The notes under the pieces were generated by a model. It did not search any database, was not told the origin of the DNA, and worked only from the letters and a program-made list of their open reading frames with translations. Shown here in pieces: positions 10,018 to 18,345 of a stretch of 22,022 bases of DNA (the first letter of the stretch is position 1; each line of letters starts with the position of its first letter). The position numbers were made by a program, and so were the translations under genes. Source of the stretch: Chara braunii (taxonomy: Eukaryota; Streptophyta; Charophyceae; Charales; Characeae); contig BFEA01000006.1 of NCBI GenBank assembly GCA_003427395.1, forward strand, positions 5,454,786 through 5,476,807. The letters are read 5' to 3'.

Positions 10018-10640
10018 CATCATCGACAGATTCACCAAGTATGCCAGATTAGTCGCTTTGCAAGAAACCGCTAAAACTGACCTTGTCATCAAGCTGTTTC
10101 TGGATACCTGGGTACGCAATTTTGGTTTTGGGCTCCCTACATTTATAATAAGTGATAGGGATGTAAGATTCACCAGCGAACGGTGGCAGTCAACAGCCCA
10201 ACAGATGGGCACTAAGCTACAAATGACGTCGGGGAACCACCCTGAGTCAAATGGCCAGGCAGAACAGATGAACCGAGAAGCACAGCACCTGCTTCGACAT
10301 TATATTAAGCCAAGTCAGGATGACTGGGACGAGAAGTTACCTCTCGTCGCCAGCCTGTATAACAATCCTGTGCATAGTGCTACAGGTACTCCCAACCAAT
10401 TGCATCTTGGTTGGAAGCCCAGGACTGCACTCGACTTTTTGCTACCAGAAAAACAGCCCACTGCAGCACCTGGCAGCATGGAATTTGCCGTCAAGTACGA
10501 GTTGATGCTGCAGCAGGCCGTCGAGCAGATTAGGAAATCCCAGGATGCTATAGTTGCATCTGAGAATAAGCATCGACGACCCTCTAACTTTCAGGTAGGA
10601 GACGAAGTCTGGTCAAATCATTTGAACTTGGTCGGGAACT
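10015..10640 (+). pseudogene. Integrase catalytic core, second element
   Basis: The frame reads IIDRFTKYARLV, then IISDRD (second catalytic Asp), SGNHPESNGQ and QAEQMN (catalytic Glu), LYNNPVHSATG and KHRRPSNFQVGDEVW, in the order found in Ty3/gypsy integrases. The zinc-binding HHCC region and the first catalytic Asp are not present in this frame. After DEVW at about 10613 the frame breaks; the FELxRELRIS segment continues in another frame. Inactive. Confidence 0.9.
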
Positions 10641-11076
10641 GCGGATATCTCGCCAATTGATGCCACAATATTTTGGGACATAGGTAATCCTGGATATAGT
10701 TGGGGATCAAATCGATGGGCCTTCATATGTGATCCGCATTCCTGCTCACCTACGCACACACCCAGACTTTCACGCATCCAAGCTGGCACCTTTCGCAGAA
10801 ACCACAAAGTTCCCCTCCAGACGGTCAATGCTGCCCCAAACCATGGATGGAGAAGTTGATATCGACGACATCGTTGAGCACAGAATCATGCCAGTACCGA
10901 AACCTCCCGGCAGAGGCCGGCCTCCCAAGCCCAGGATGCAGTATCGTGTCCGGTTCAGTCACCATACTGATCCCAACGAAGACCAGTGGTTCACTAGAGA
11001 AGAACTGCTGCAGACAGCTCCCCAAGTAATCACAAGTTATGAGAAGAAACTAAAAGGGAAGATGCCTGCAGAATGA
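10620..11076 (+). pseudogene. Integrase C-terminus and chromodomain, second element
   Basis: After a frameshift (about 10613-10620) and an in-frame stop near 10682 (tag), the plus strand encodes the integrase C-terminal module ending PSYVIRIPAHLRTHP and FHASKLAPF. A linker follows, then a chromodomain-like segment: VDIDDIVEHRI, QYRVRF, DQWFTREELLQ. It ends with a stop at 11074-11076. The same module order occurs in the minus-strand element (1944-2400). The open frame from 10729 is 115 codons and is the cleanest part of this fragment. Confidence 0.85.
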
Positions 11077-11098
11077 AGAACTTCTCAGAGGACTATCG

Positions 11099-11116
11099 AC
11101 GCAAGGGAGGAGGGAA
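11099..11116 (+). promoter_or_regulatory. Polypurine tract of the second element
   Basis: About 20 bp after the chromodomain stop the plus strand reads GCAAGGGAGGAGGGAA, followed at once by TGTGAGGG. A purine run ending in an LTR-type TG just past the pol stop is the standard 3' arrangement of Ty3/gypsy elements. Confidence 0.75.
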
Positions 11117-11832
11117 TGTGAGGGTCGGGCTCCTCGGCAGGCCTAAGGGGCCCTTACCGCAGACGTGCCCGCCCTAAGTGGAGGCAGGCCTGGCAGAGCA
11201 CAAAGACCCTCGCTGTCAATTTCGCATTTCGGGGTTCAAGCAGTTGTGCCGCGCCAGTTGGTTGAGGGAACCCAGGTCCTGAGCAGCTAAGATTTTCTTC
11301 GGCCTTCCAGGCCTTATCTGAAGTGCAGGCCCTGGACCAAAATCGCAGCAACATACACAGACAGTTGGGAGGCGTAACTGAACGAGGCCCAGCCGCAGAA
11401 GCAGACTCCCAGCCTCCTGGCGCCTACCGGAAGCTTTTGGGCGCAGGCCGAGCCCAGCCAGGCCACAGGCCAGACCAGACTCTTTCCATATAGGAAAGAG
11501 CTCGATGCCTGGTGGGTCATTCAGGCACTTGCCAGTTTGTGCGGCAGCTTCTAGTACTTCTTTGGCTGCTGACGTCAACAGTTGCATTGTCAATTAGTAG
11601 CCAGATAGTAGCTGTGTAGGGAGTAGGCTGGGCGCCGAGCGCAAAGTAGGGATAAAGGCCTGGACACTTCTGTTGGTGGCGAGAGCAAGCTCTCATTGAC
11701 ATTTTGTTTTTACGATTTTCCATTGGTGTTATATTGGTGCAATGCTGCTTTTTGGACACTGAAACTTTCTGGCATTCAATGTGATTGTGCAATCCGGATA
11801 TTGTCATCTGACTATTGCTCATTTTCCTTGCA
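11117..11832 (+). repeat. Putative 3' LTR of the second element
   Basis: The LTR start is set by the polypurine tract and the TG at 11117. No second copy is in the window, so the end cannot be fixed; a CA at 11831-11832 is one candidate. A GATAAAGG at 11651-11658 could be a TATA-like site, and the next 180 bp are AT-richer, as in an R/U5 region. Open frames here are short and unconvincing. Confidence 0.5.
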
Positions 11833-11957
11833 CTCGCATCGCCCCAGTCCATGGTGACCGTACCGTGCCGGTGATACGAAAACACGACAAATTTCTCTTT
11901 TTTCTAGGCTGGGCCCCCCTCCACCGGGCGGGCCCCAGCCAGTTGGGGTCCGCCCGC
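11833..11957. other. Spacer with a GC-rich dyad, no gene
   Basis: A GC-rich dyad is visible: GGGCGGGCCCC at about 11926-11936 faces GGGGTCCGCCCGCC at about 11945-11958, and GGCTGGGCCCC at about 11909-11919 can also pair with GGGGCCCAGCC-type sequence. Otherwise nothing is recognised. Confidence 0.4.
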
Positions 11958-12488
11958 CGAAACCGGGCAACGCAAAAACCCAGAAAGGATTTTTTTTTTT
12001 TTTTTTTTTGGAAGGTGGCGTTGTGTTGCCCTACCCTAGAGGAGCCCGAATCTGCGATAAAAAATGAATTTGGGGATGTGGAGGGTGAGTGGGGTGTGGG
12101 GGGGTTGAGTGGGAAGGTAGCGGAAACGTTCGTGCGTACATCTGCGCCAGGTGGGGGAGTGGGAAGGTAGCGGGAAGCGAGACGATCAAGGGGGGGGGGA
12201 ATGACGTCGGGAGGGCGCAGGTGGGTGATCGAAACCGGGCAACGCAAAAAACCAGCAAGGATTTTTATTTTTTTTTTGGAAGGTGGGGTTGTGCTGCTCT
12301 ACCCTAGAGGAGCCCGAATCTGCAATAAAAAATGAATTTGGGGATGTGGAGGGTGGGTGGGGTGTGGGGGGGTGGAGTGGGAAGGTAGCAAAAACGTTCG
12401 CGCGTACATCTGCGCCAGGTGGGGGAGTGGGAAGGTAGCGGGAAGCGAGACGATCAAGGTGACGTCGGGAGGGCGCAGGTGGGCGATC
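11958..12488. repeat. Tandem duplication of a 272-bp unit
   Basis: Unit 1 (11958-12229) and unit 2 (12230-12488) both start CGAAACCGGGCAACGC, continue through a T-run (20 T at 11990-12009, an interrupted run at 12262-12278), GAGGAGCCCGAATCTGC, ATGAATTTGGGGATGTGG, and end GGGCGCAGGTGGG(T/C)GATCG. Differences include substitutions and a shorter G-run in unit 2. Within each unit GAGTGGGAAGGTAGC occurs twice. Many overlapping open frames on both strands come from the duplicated low-complexity sequence; none looks like a protein gene. Confidence 0.9.
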
Positions 12489-12605
12489 GGGATGGTGAGC
12501 GCGTGTGGAGCACAACGGGCGTGACAGGGGCACGTGGGGGGGACCAGCAATTGGGCGCCATCCTAACGATTCGGGAGGGAGGGGAATGGGGCTCGAAACG
12601 GGTGC
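12489..12605. other. G-rich spacer, no gene
   Basis: GC-rich sequence between the tandem duplication and the GAA tract. No motif recognised. Confidence 0.4.
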
Positions 12606-12923
12606 GAAGAAGAAGAAGAAGCGAAGAATTAGAAGAAGAAGAAGAAGAAGTGACGATGAAGAAGAAGAATAAGTGAAGAAGAAGCGACAACAAAGAAAAA
12701 GAAGAAGTGAAGAAGAAGCGACAATGAAGAAGAAGAAGAACAAGAAGTGACGATGAAAAAGAAGAAGAAGAAAAAGAAGAAGAAAAAGAAGAAGAAGATG
12801 AAGAAGAAAAAGTGAGGATGAAAAAGAAGAAGAAGAAGAAGAAGAAATGATGATGAAAAAGAAGAAGAAGAAGAAGAAGAAGTGAAGGAGGAAAAAAAAG
12901 CGACAACGAAGAAGAAGAAGAAG

Positions 12924-12954
<31 letters not shown>

Positions 12955-13000
12955 GACGATGAAGAAGAAGAAGAAGAAGAAGAAGAAGTGAAGAAGAAGA
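12606..13000. repeat. GAA-rich polypurine tract, about 395 bp
   Basis: The plus strand is almost entirely GAA triplets, interrupted by GTGACGATGAA-, GCGACAA- and GTGAAG-type variants that recur at irregular spacing. Long purine/pyrimidine asymmetric tracts can form triplex DNA. Long minus-strand frames here encode only Ser/Phe runs and should not be annotated as genes. Confidence 0.95.
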
Positions 13001-13049
13001 TCTCTCCTCTCTCTCTCTCTCACTCTCTCTCTCTCTTCCCCCCCCCCCC
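13001..13049. repeat. CT repeat followed by poly-C
   Basis: Directly after the GAA tract the plus strand switches to pyrimidine: an imperfect (CT)n from 13001 to about 13037, then 12 C (13038-13049). The purine strand therefore changes sides at 13000/13001. Confidence 0.95.
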
Positions 13050-14445
13050 GAGTCCTTTACCTTGTCGATGGCGGGCGACGGCGAGATCGGCGGGGTCAGG
13101 CGCGCTAGTGGGCGTTGGCAGGTGCTGGCTGCGTTGTCGGCGCGACTACCCTTACAAGGGTACCCGCCCTGTTTTTTTGCAAACGACACAAAGTAAGGTT
13201 GGTTTGAAGTTTATATATGGTGCGCGAGGAGCAGCTGCGTCTGTAGTATCACGTCGACTGGATGGTTGGCTAGAGTAGAGAGTGTGCGGGCGCGCAGACT
13301 TAAGTCGTGCGTGATCTCTTTTCTTTTGATAAATTGTGGAAACCGACATTGGTTGCCGGCCAGATTTTTTTATTTTCCTGACTAAGTTAGGATTAAAAAG
13401 ATTTCGCCTTGTATTTGGAGCGCTTGCCTATAACTTGTGGGAACGTGCGGAGGACGACATCGACAACAATGTGATTTTGAAAATGTTATGATAGATCTGC
13501 GCGACACGCAGCATCTGTTTTCCAACCAGTACTAGACTGAGCCCTGCGCCCAGTACTATTGGTAACAGTATGGGTTTTCCAACCAGAAGACTCAGGGATC
13601 GAGATTGAGCAGCGGCGACGCAGGAAATGTCAGAGTAGCGCGAAGGGACCAAGGGGTTGAGGGCCTAGCGGGGCTATCCCCCTTGGCTTTGCCGTCAAAG
13701 GAGTCGGAGCAGTGCCACCAATTCCTTTCTCCCCGCCAGTTGTTCTCTGACGACTGATCTTTCTAAACAGGATATTATTTGTTGACTTATTATTATTATC
13801 TTCGTGCTTCGGCATCCCTTTGGCTTGGACGCAACGCCGAATGTAGTGGCCGCCACGGCAGTCGAGAACCTTGAGAGTACGCCTCTTTTGAAAGACATAC
13901 GAATTTTGGAGTGTTCGGTATGCTGGCAAAATAAGAGCCGAGGAGTTCGCTGTGCATGCGAGCCAGTGGGTAGCTAGCCCACGAAGCGGGGGGTAAACAG
14001 AGTGGCGGGGATTCCCGTAGGTGCACCGCTCGCCAATTGGTATCTATTGTAAGAGGTTGAGTGTGAGTATGGCATCAGGGCCCATAAGTTGGTGGGTTGG
14101 GCCGCGGCGTGGTGGCTTCGAGGTGGTCCGAGGCGCTGTTGAGAGACCACAGCATAAACGCGGCAAGCCGCGGATCGTGAGGAACCCCTTCCCACTTCAG
14201 TCTTCAAAGTTCTCATTTGAATATTTACTACCACCACCGAGACCTGCACCAGGCCCGATCTGCCTATGCTCACGCTTAAGCTTGCAACAGACTGTGCCCC
14301 CGACTCTGCAATCGGCCGTCTTTGTAGAAAATTAGTCGTTGGGGACCCAAGGCACTGTGGCGGGGGCCTCGAATTCGGAAGCAGTGTCCATGCCAGCCGA
14401 ACCAGATCTGACCCTGTGCAGTCTCAATCGTGGGACTGCTGAATT
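13050..14445. other. Intergenic sequence, no gene recognised
   Basis: No open frame here resembles a known protein, and the frames of 60 to 104 codons overlap each other on both strands. A perfect short hairpin, TACCCTT/AAGGGTA with a two-base loop, lies at 13147-13162. The 100 bp before 14446 were inspected for a U6-type promoter: there is no TATA box about 25-30 bp upstream and no properly placed plant upstream sequence element. Confidence 0.5.
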
Positions 14446-14538
14446 GTCCTTCAGGGCATACGTCAAAACTGGAACAATATAGAGAAGATTAGCATGGTCC
14501 ATGTGGAGGGACGATATGCATAAATATGAAAAGAGCCC
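14446..14538 (+). pseudogene. U6 snRNA-derived sequence
   Basis: The 93 bp align over nearly the whole length of plant U6 snRNA: a 5' stem-loop GTCCTTCAGGGCAT (U6: GTCCCTTCGGGGACAT), then AAAACTGGAACAATATAGAG, AAGATTAGCATGG and TGCATAAATAT. U6 pairs with the 5' splice site and with U2 in the spliceosome. The central block including the AGC triad is retained, but the invariant ACAGAGA box reads ATAGAGA, and the internal stem-loop region (CCATGTGGAGGGACGAT) is heavily changed. There is no TATA upstream and no strong T-run at the 3' end (only TTTT at 14550-14553). A retro-copied or decayed pseudogene is most likely; a divergent variant is less likely. Confidence 0.75.
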
Positions 14539-16044
14539 GTGTACCTGGGTTTTCTTTCCATTTTAAGTTGTCGCTTTCTGTCGGAATCATACGCGGTGGG
14601 GTCGGATGCTACGAAGAGTTGCGCTAAAAGTGCGGATGAGAGGAGACGAGGAAGATGGGGTGAATCGAGGCGCAATCTCGTACCATGTACGTACGGGATA
14701 AGAACGGAGATGGAGAAAGTGGAGAAGAACACGAGGAGGAAAAACTATCTTGCTCATACCTCGACGAAAACGAGCGAGGAAAGGGTCTAAGAAGGGGTTT
14801 TGAAGCGAGGCGAGTTAGATGGGGTAGTTAGTTTGCTCGATAGAGTGTTGTGCAGGGATATGAGAGAGATATAGAGTGCTCGATGGTGTCGGGGCGATGG
14901 ATATGGCAGAGAAGGTAGTAAGCCCATCCGATTCTTGACAGAACCGGACGAGCAAAGATGTGGGTCGGAAGCTTTCGACCGTTGGGAGTCGAATGGCGAG
15001 AGCAGTTCAGGCGTTAGGTTAGTAGAATAGAAGTTAGCAAAGGGGCGGTTCTGCGTAGGAGCGATTTTTGAGGTATTGCGTATTTGACCATATTTCAGCG
15101 GGAGATTCCCTCGGTTTTACCCATCCTATCCGTGGAAAGAGCCTCTCTCTATAGCCCAATGCGCACGACGAAGGTGCGTGGTTTGTTCGATTTTTTAGGG
15201 AAGAGCAAGTGGGAGGTGGCGACTGGAGACAAGATGAGAAGTGAGCGGGGAGAGGGCTCACCTGCCAAGAGGAGGTGAACACATCAGTGAAAACAGAGTC
15301 CGAGTTGGAGCTGCGAATTCAGCTGCACAAGGGAAGTCGGCGCATGTGCATCTTTCCACATCCTAGCGGGAAGGGTCATTCAGATTCTGCGCATATCAGT
15401 GGTACAGTGAGCTGCCGGGGGCAGAGGCTTACCAGATTACCGGTGGGCCGCCCATCCACCGAATGGGCAAGCAGCAGAGACTGGGGATTCACCCGTTAAA
15501 TTGGTGCTCTGCACGCCGAGATGAAGGACACCGATGAGGTGGGGGCTTGTCTGAGGAACGAACTACTCATCTCGTGGATTAAAGTAAGCGACAAACGGAG
15601 CCAAGGAGATTGTTGACTTACTTGCTGGCAGGGACGCTGTCCTTTGCCGAACGAAGAAGTTGAGGGCAGGCTGCGAGACCTCAGGCTCACTAGAGAGTCG
15701 GGCAACGTCGTTCGCTGCTGAACAAAGCAGCAGCAGGCCAGCCACAGGGTGTAGGCTAGCGGTTAGCTGGTGCGGTGCCGTTGCTGCTGCATGAGGAAGA
15801 GCTCACTAGTGTGTTGAGCTTGTTAAAGCGCCATCATCATTCGCTGCCCTTCGTACCAGTTGTTCCAGTGCGTTTGCAGTTGTTGCTATTCACCGTGGAT
15901 AGTTGTGCACAGTGTGAGGGCGTGTTGAGACTACATCATCTTGTGACTGCGCATGAGTGGGGTGCGCACGATATTTTGTTAAAGATCTCGGGTAATTACC
16001 TCCAATTCGACGTGTTGTGTATTGACAACTAAATTAGGGGCGGC
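14539..16044. other. Intergenic sequence, no gene recognised
   Basis: Several open frames of 60-89 codons occur on both strands, none with a recognisable motif or consistent codon pattern. No repeat, RNA gene or mobile element was identified here. Confidence 0.4.
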
Positions 16045-16236
16045 ACGGGGCCTCAAGGAAGTGATAAGGCCTGCATACGGGGTTGTTGCTGCGACTCGCC
16101 GGTTCGTCAAGAGGGGCCGTTTCAGTATTTTGACTTCGCCACGGGGGCTCAGGGAAGTGATAAGGCCCGCATACGAGGTTGTTGCTGAGACTCGGAGGTT
16201 CATCAGGAGGGGTTGTTTCAGCATTTTGACTTCTGT
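16045..16236. repeat. 96-bp tandem repeat, 32 codons per unit
   Basis: Two adjacent copies (about 16045-16140 and 16141-16236) share GAAGTGATAAGGCC, GCATACG, GGTTGTTGCTG, GACTCG and CAGNATTTTGACTTC; GTGATAAGG recurs exactly 96 bp apart (16061, 16157). The period is a multiple of three and the plus-strand frame stays open, both copies encoding L-K/R-E-V-I-R-P-A-Y followed by VVA-x-TRRF. The minus strand is also open through both. The 96-codon plus-strand frame (16022-16312) is otherwise unrecognised, so whether this is protein or simple satellite is undecided. Confidence 0.85.
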
Positions 16237-16759
16237 TAACCAAGCGGCAGCATACTTTTGGCCATCATTGCGGGGCCCTCAGGCGTACCAAGGCAACAAG
16301 GCCCTCTCCTGAGAGTTGAGGCAGTCCCCTTCCTGTATCTCGAGAGTCTGAAACCCCTCCTTCTATCCTTCTTACTCCAAGTTTAATCCTGGTTACGAGA
16401 GTGAGGTGGCAGGCGGGATTGCCCCCTTAGGACCGCAACAAGACTCTGTGAGGAGTCAACCCACCGATTGCGGGAGCTCTGCTGGGACTCGGGAGGAGTT
16501 CTGGAAGCAGGGAACTAGAGGTAACGGTTCCATCCTCCTTTTATAAACCCAGTTATGATCCATCTTCGTACTTCTTGCTATGTTTGACTGAGTATATTGC
16601 ATGCACCCTTACTTTGATTTTGAGTTTGACTTTCAGGACTTAAACCATACTTAGTTTCATTTTTGTTCACTGACCGAAAGCGGATTGTGGAAAGGGATTG
16701 CATCTGGGGAAAGGATGGGAGGAAGGCACTATCGCTTGTGTCTGATTGGGCCCATCAAA
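16237..16759. other. Spacer before the hairpin arrays
   Basis: No gene recognised. A TATAAA at 16542-16547 in a CTTTTATAAACCC context could be a pol II promoter element about 220 bp before the first hairpin copy; this is a motif match only. An AG|GTAAC donor-like site lies just upstream near 16520. Confidence 0.3.
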
Positions 16760-17473
16760 GGTTGGGCAAGTCTCCATAAGTTTCGAGAGGCCAAAAGTGC
16801 TATGTTTATTTTTGAGTTGCTTGGAGGACCAGACATGTTCCATAAGTTTGGGTGGTCAGGTTGCTCTGACTTGCAAGGGTTGTCGGTGGATGACTTTTTG
16901 GGGACCAAGCATTGTCCCATAAGTTTGGGTGGCTTGGTTGCCTTGTATATTTTCGGTTTCCTCAGATTCTTTTGGTTTTGGACGGAGGGGTCTTTCCATA
17001 AGTTTGGGTGGCTCAACTTCTTCTTGCTTCACCATAAAGAAAAATAAATCGGGCAGAAGACCAGACATGTTCCATAAGTTTGGGTGGTCTTGGTCCAATA
17101 CCATGGACATGTTGGAACCAAAAGGTTATAACTTGGCTATATTTTACTATGAACAGGCTAGTCAGACACTGTCCCATAAGTTTGGGTGGTCTGACTATAG
17201 TTTATCACAAGCTGAAGAGAGTATTAATTAAGAATAAACTTGTGGTAAAAAGGGGCGGGTTGAACCTCGAGCTAAGATGATCGTTTCAGTCATATGTTAT
17301 CTTAAAAGATTAAGTGCAAATAATTATATATAATTTGATACTCAAACAGTTCAGGGCGGCTAAGCTGGATGACCTAGTCTCATGCCCAAAGAAGAGAGAA
17401 GTAGTTGTGCCCTTTGTTTGTGTATATCAATGGTTGAGCTAGACACTGTTCCATAAGTTTGGGTGGTCTAGCT
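16760..17473 (+). repeat. Hairpin array 1: invariant core, covarying stems (7 copies)
   Basis: The 16-nt core CCATAAGTTTGGGTGG occurs exactly at 16840, 16917, 16996, 17072, 17174 and 17451, with a diverged copy at 16774 (CCATAAGTTTCGAGAG). All are in the same orientation; the middle ones are 76-79 bp apart. Each core can form CCA/TGG (or CCCA/TGGG) around a TAAGTT loop. Five or six bases before the core, and starting at its last G, lie arms that pair: 17437-17444 with 17466-17473 (8 bp, AGCTAGAC/GTCTAGCT); 17159-17167 with 17189-17197 (9 bp); 16903-16910 with 16932-16939 (8 bp, one G-U); 17059-17066 with 17087-17095 (8 bp, one bulge); 16827-16834 with 16855-16862 (7 of 8); 16762-16767 with 16789-16794 (5 of 6). 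The copy at 16996 lacks a clear outer stem. Arms differ between copies while pairing is kept. Copies fall in different reading frames and spacers are unrelated, so this is not a coding repeat. Function unknown. Confidence 0.85.
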
Positions 17474-17700
17474 GTATGTCTTATGTAATCTGGGAATAAA
17501 GGGATAAATCATTGAAAGTCTACGAACTATTGTTTGATAAGATTAACTTGGGGATGGTGAGAGTACTTACCTTTGTGGTTCAGCCTTGCATGTGGTTGAG
17601 TGAGATTACTACTTGGTCTGAGTTTCAGTCTGACAGGTAGTTGTTTCAGATACTCGCCACGTGCTAGAGCTATAGGAGTTAGTTTCAATTCTTGCATTTC
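17474..17700. other. Spacer between the two hairpin arrays
   Basis: No gene recognised. A TAGGAGTTAG at about 17673-17682 resembles the GGAGTTAG found in each unit of the second array and may be the edge of a further decayed unit. A run of 12 T lies at about 17709-17720. Confidence 0.35.
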
Positions 17701-17772
17701 TAAGCTAAGTTTTTTTTTTTTCATTAGGTCAATTTTCGCATTTTCTGGGATTTTTTGTTATACTTGGTTTTG

Positions 17773-18345
17773 TATAAATCTTGGTAAGCTACTTTCTCTA
17801 TGGGCGCTGCCAAAATTTCTGCAAATCCAAAGAGTTAGTCATATTTTGACCTTTCAAAATTCAGTTTGTCTAAATTTTATATATGACTTAGTAAAAATCT
17901 GGAAAGTCTCCTTTTCTAAAATGAGTGCTGCCCAAATTTTTGCTAATTTAGGGAGTTAGACAAAATTGGACTTTGAGAAGTCAAAAGTTATTTTAGATTC
18001 TGCTTTAGCTTTGTATAAATTTTGGGATAGCACTTGTCTAAAGGGAGTGCTATCGAAATTTTTACAAACCTAAGGAGTTATTTAAATTATGTCTTAAGTT
18101 GAACTCAAGTTCTGACTCTAAGTTCGACTTAGTATAAACTTGGGAAGTCCCCTTTTCTAAAGGGAGTGATGCCCAAATTTTTAACAATTCAAGGAGTCAG
18201 ACAAAATTTGACTTTTCAAAATTAAATATTATTTCAGTTTGCATATTTGAGCTAGTATAAATTCTGAAAAGGCACTTTGCCTACGGGAAGCGCTGCCGAA
18301 ATTTTCTTAGTCTAGAGGACATAGATTCTACTTTGACAAGTGGCA
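17773..18345 (+). repeat. Hairpin array 2: five diverged ~121-bp units
   Basis: TATAAAT-like starts at 17773, 17892, 18014, 18133 and 18256 (spacings 119, 122, 119, 123) begin units sharing TATAAAT..TTGG, a CTTTTCTAAAGGGAGTGCTGCC-like centre (variable), CAAATTTTT and AAGGAGTTAGACAAAATTTGAC. Each can fold: AAAT.TTGG pairs with CCAAAATTT or CCCAAATTT, with the same C-A mismatch in three units. Inner stems vary: unit 3 has a perfect 9-bp GATAGCACT/AGTGCTATC (18026-18034 with 18046-18054); unit 4 has CCCTTT/AAAGGG with a TCT loop (18150-18164). A second small hairpin follows in several units, for example ATTTTGA-CCTT-TCAAAAT in unit 1 and GACTT-TGAG-AAGTC in unit 2. Function unknown. Confidence 0.75.

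Larger units (their letters stand above)
9738..11832 (+). mobile_element. 3' fragment of a second, related gypsy chromovirus
   Basis: Starting at or just after the first element's LTR edge, the plus strand carries the 3' portion of another chromovirus: an integrase core, integrase C-terminal module, chromodomain, stop, polypurine tract and the start of an LTR. Its gag, protease, RT and 5' LTR are not in the window. The protein segments align motif by motif with those of the minus-strand element but differ at many positions, so it is the same clade and a different family or an older copy. The right boundary is uncertain because no partner LTR is available; 11832 is only a candidate CA end. Confidence 0.8.

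Noticed and set aside
12454-13189. Long Ser/Phe/Leu-rich open frames on the minus strand
   Set aside because: They are translations of the GAA and CT tracts in several overlapping frames and contain no domain.
16685-17231. Protein repeat HKFGW in array 1
   Set aside because: The cores fall in different reading frames (for example 16917 against 16840), so the conservation is at the nucleotide level.
16760-17473. CRISPR-like array (repeats with variable spacers)
   Set aside because: Spacing is irregular (66 to 277 bp), spacers are not of uniform length, the context is eukaryotic, and the variable parts next to the repeat are self-complementary rather than independent.
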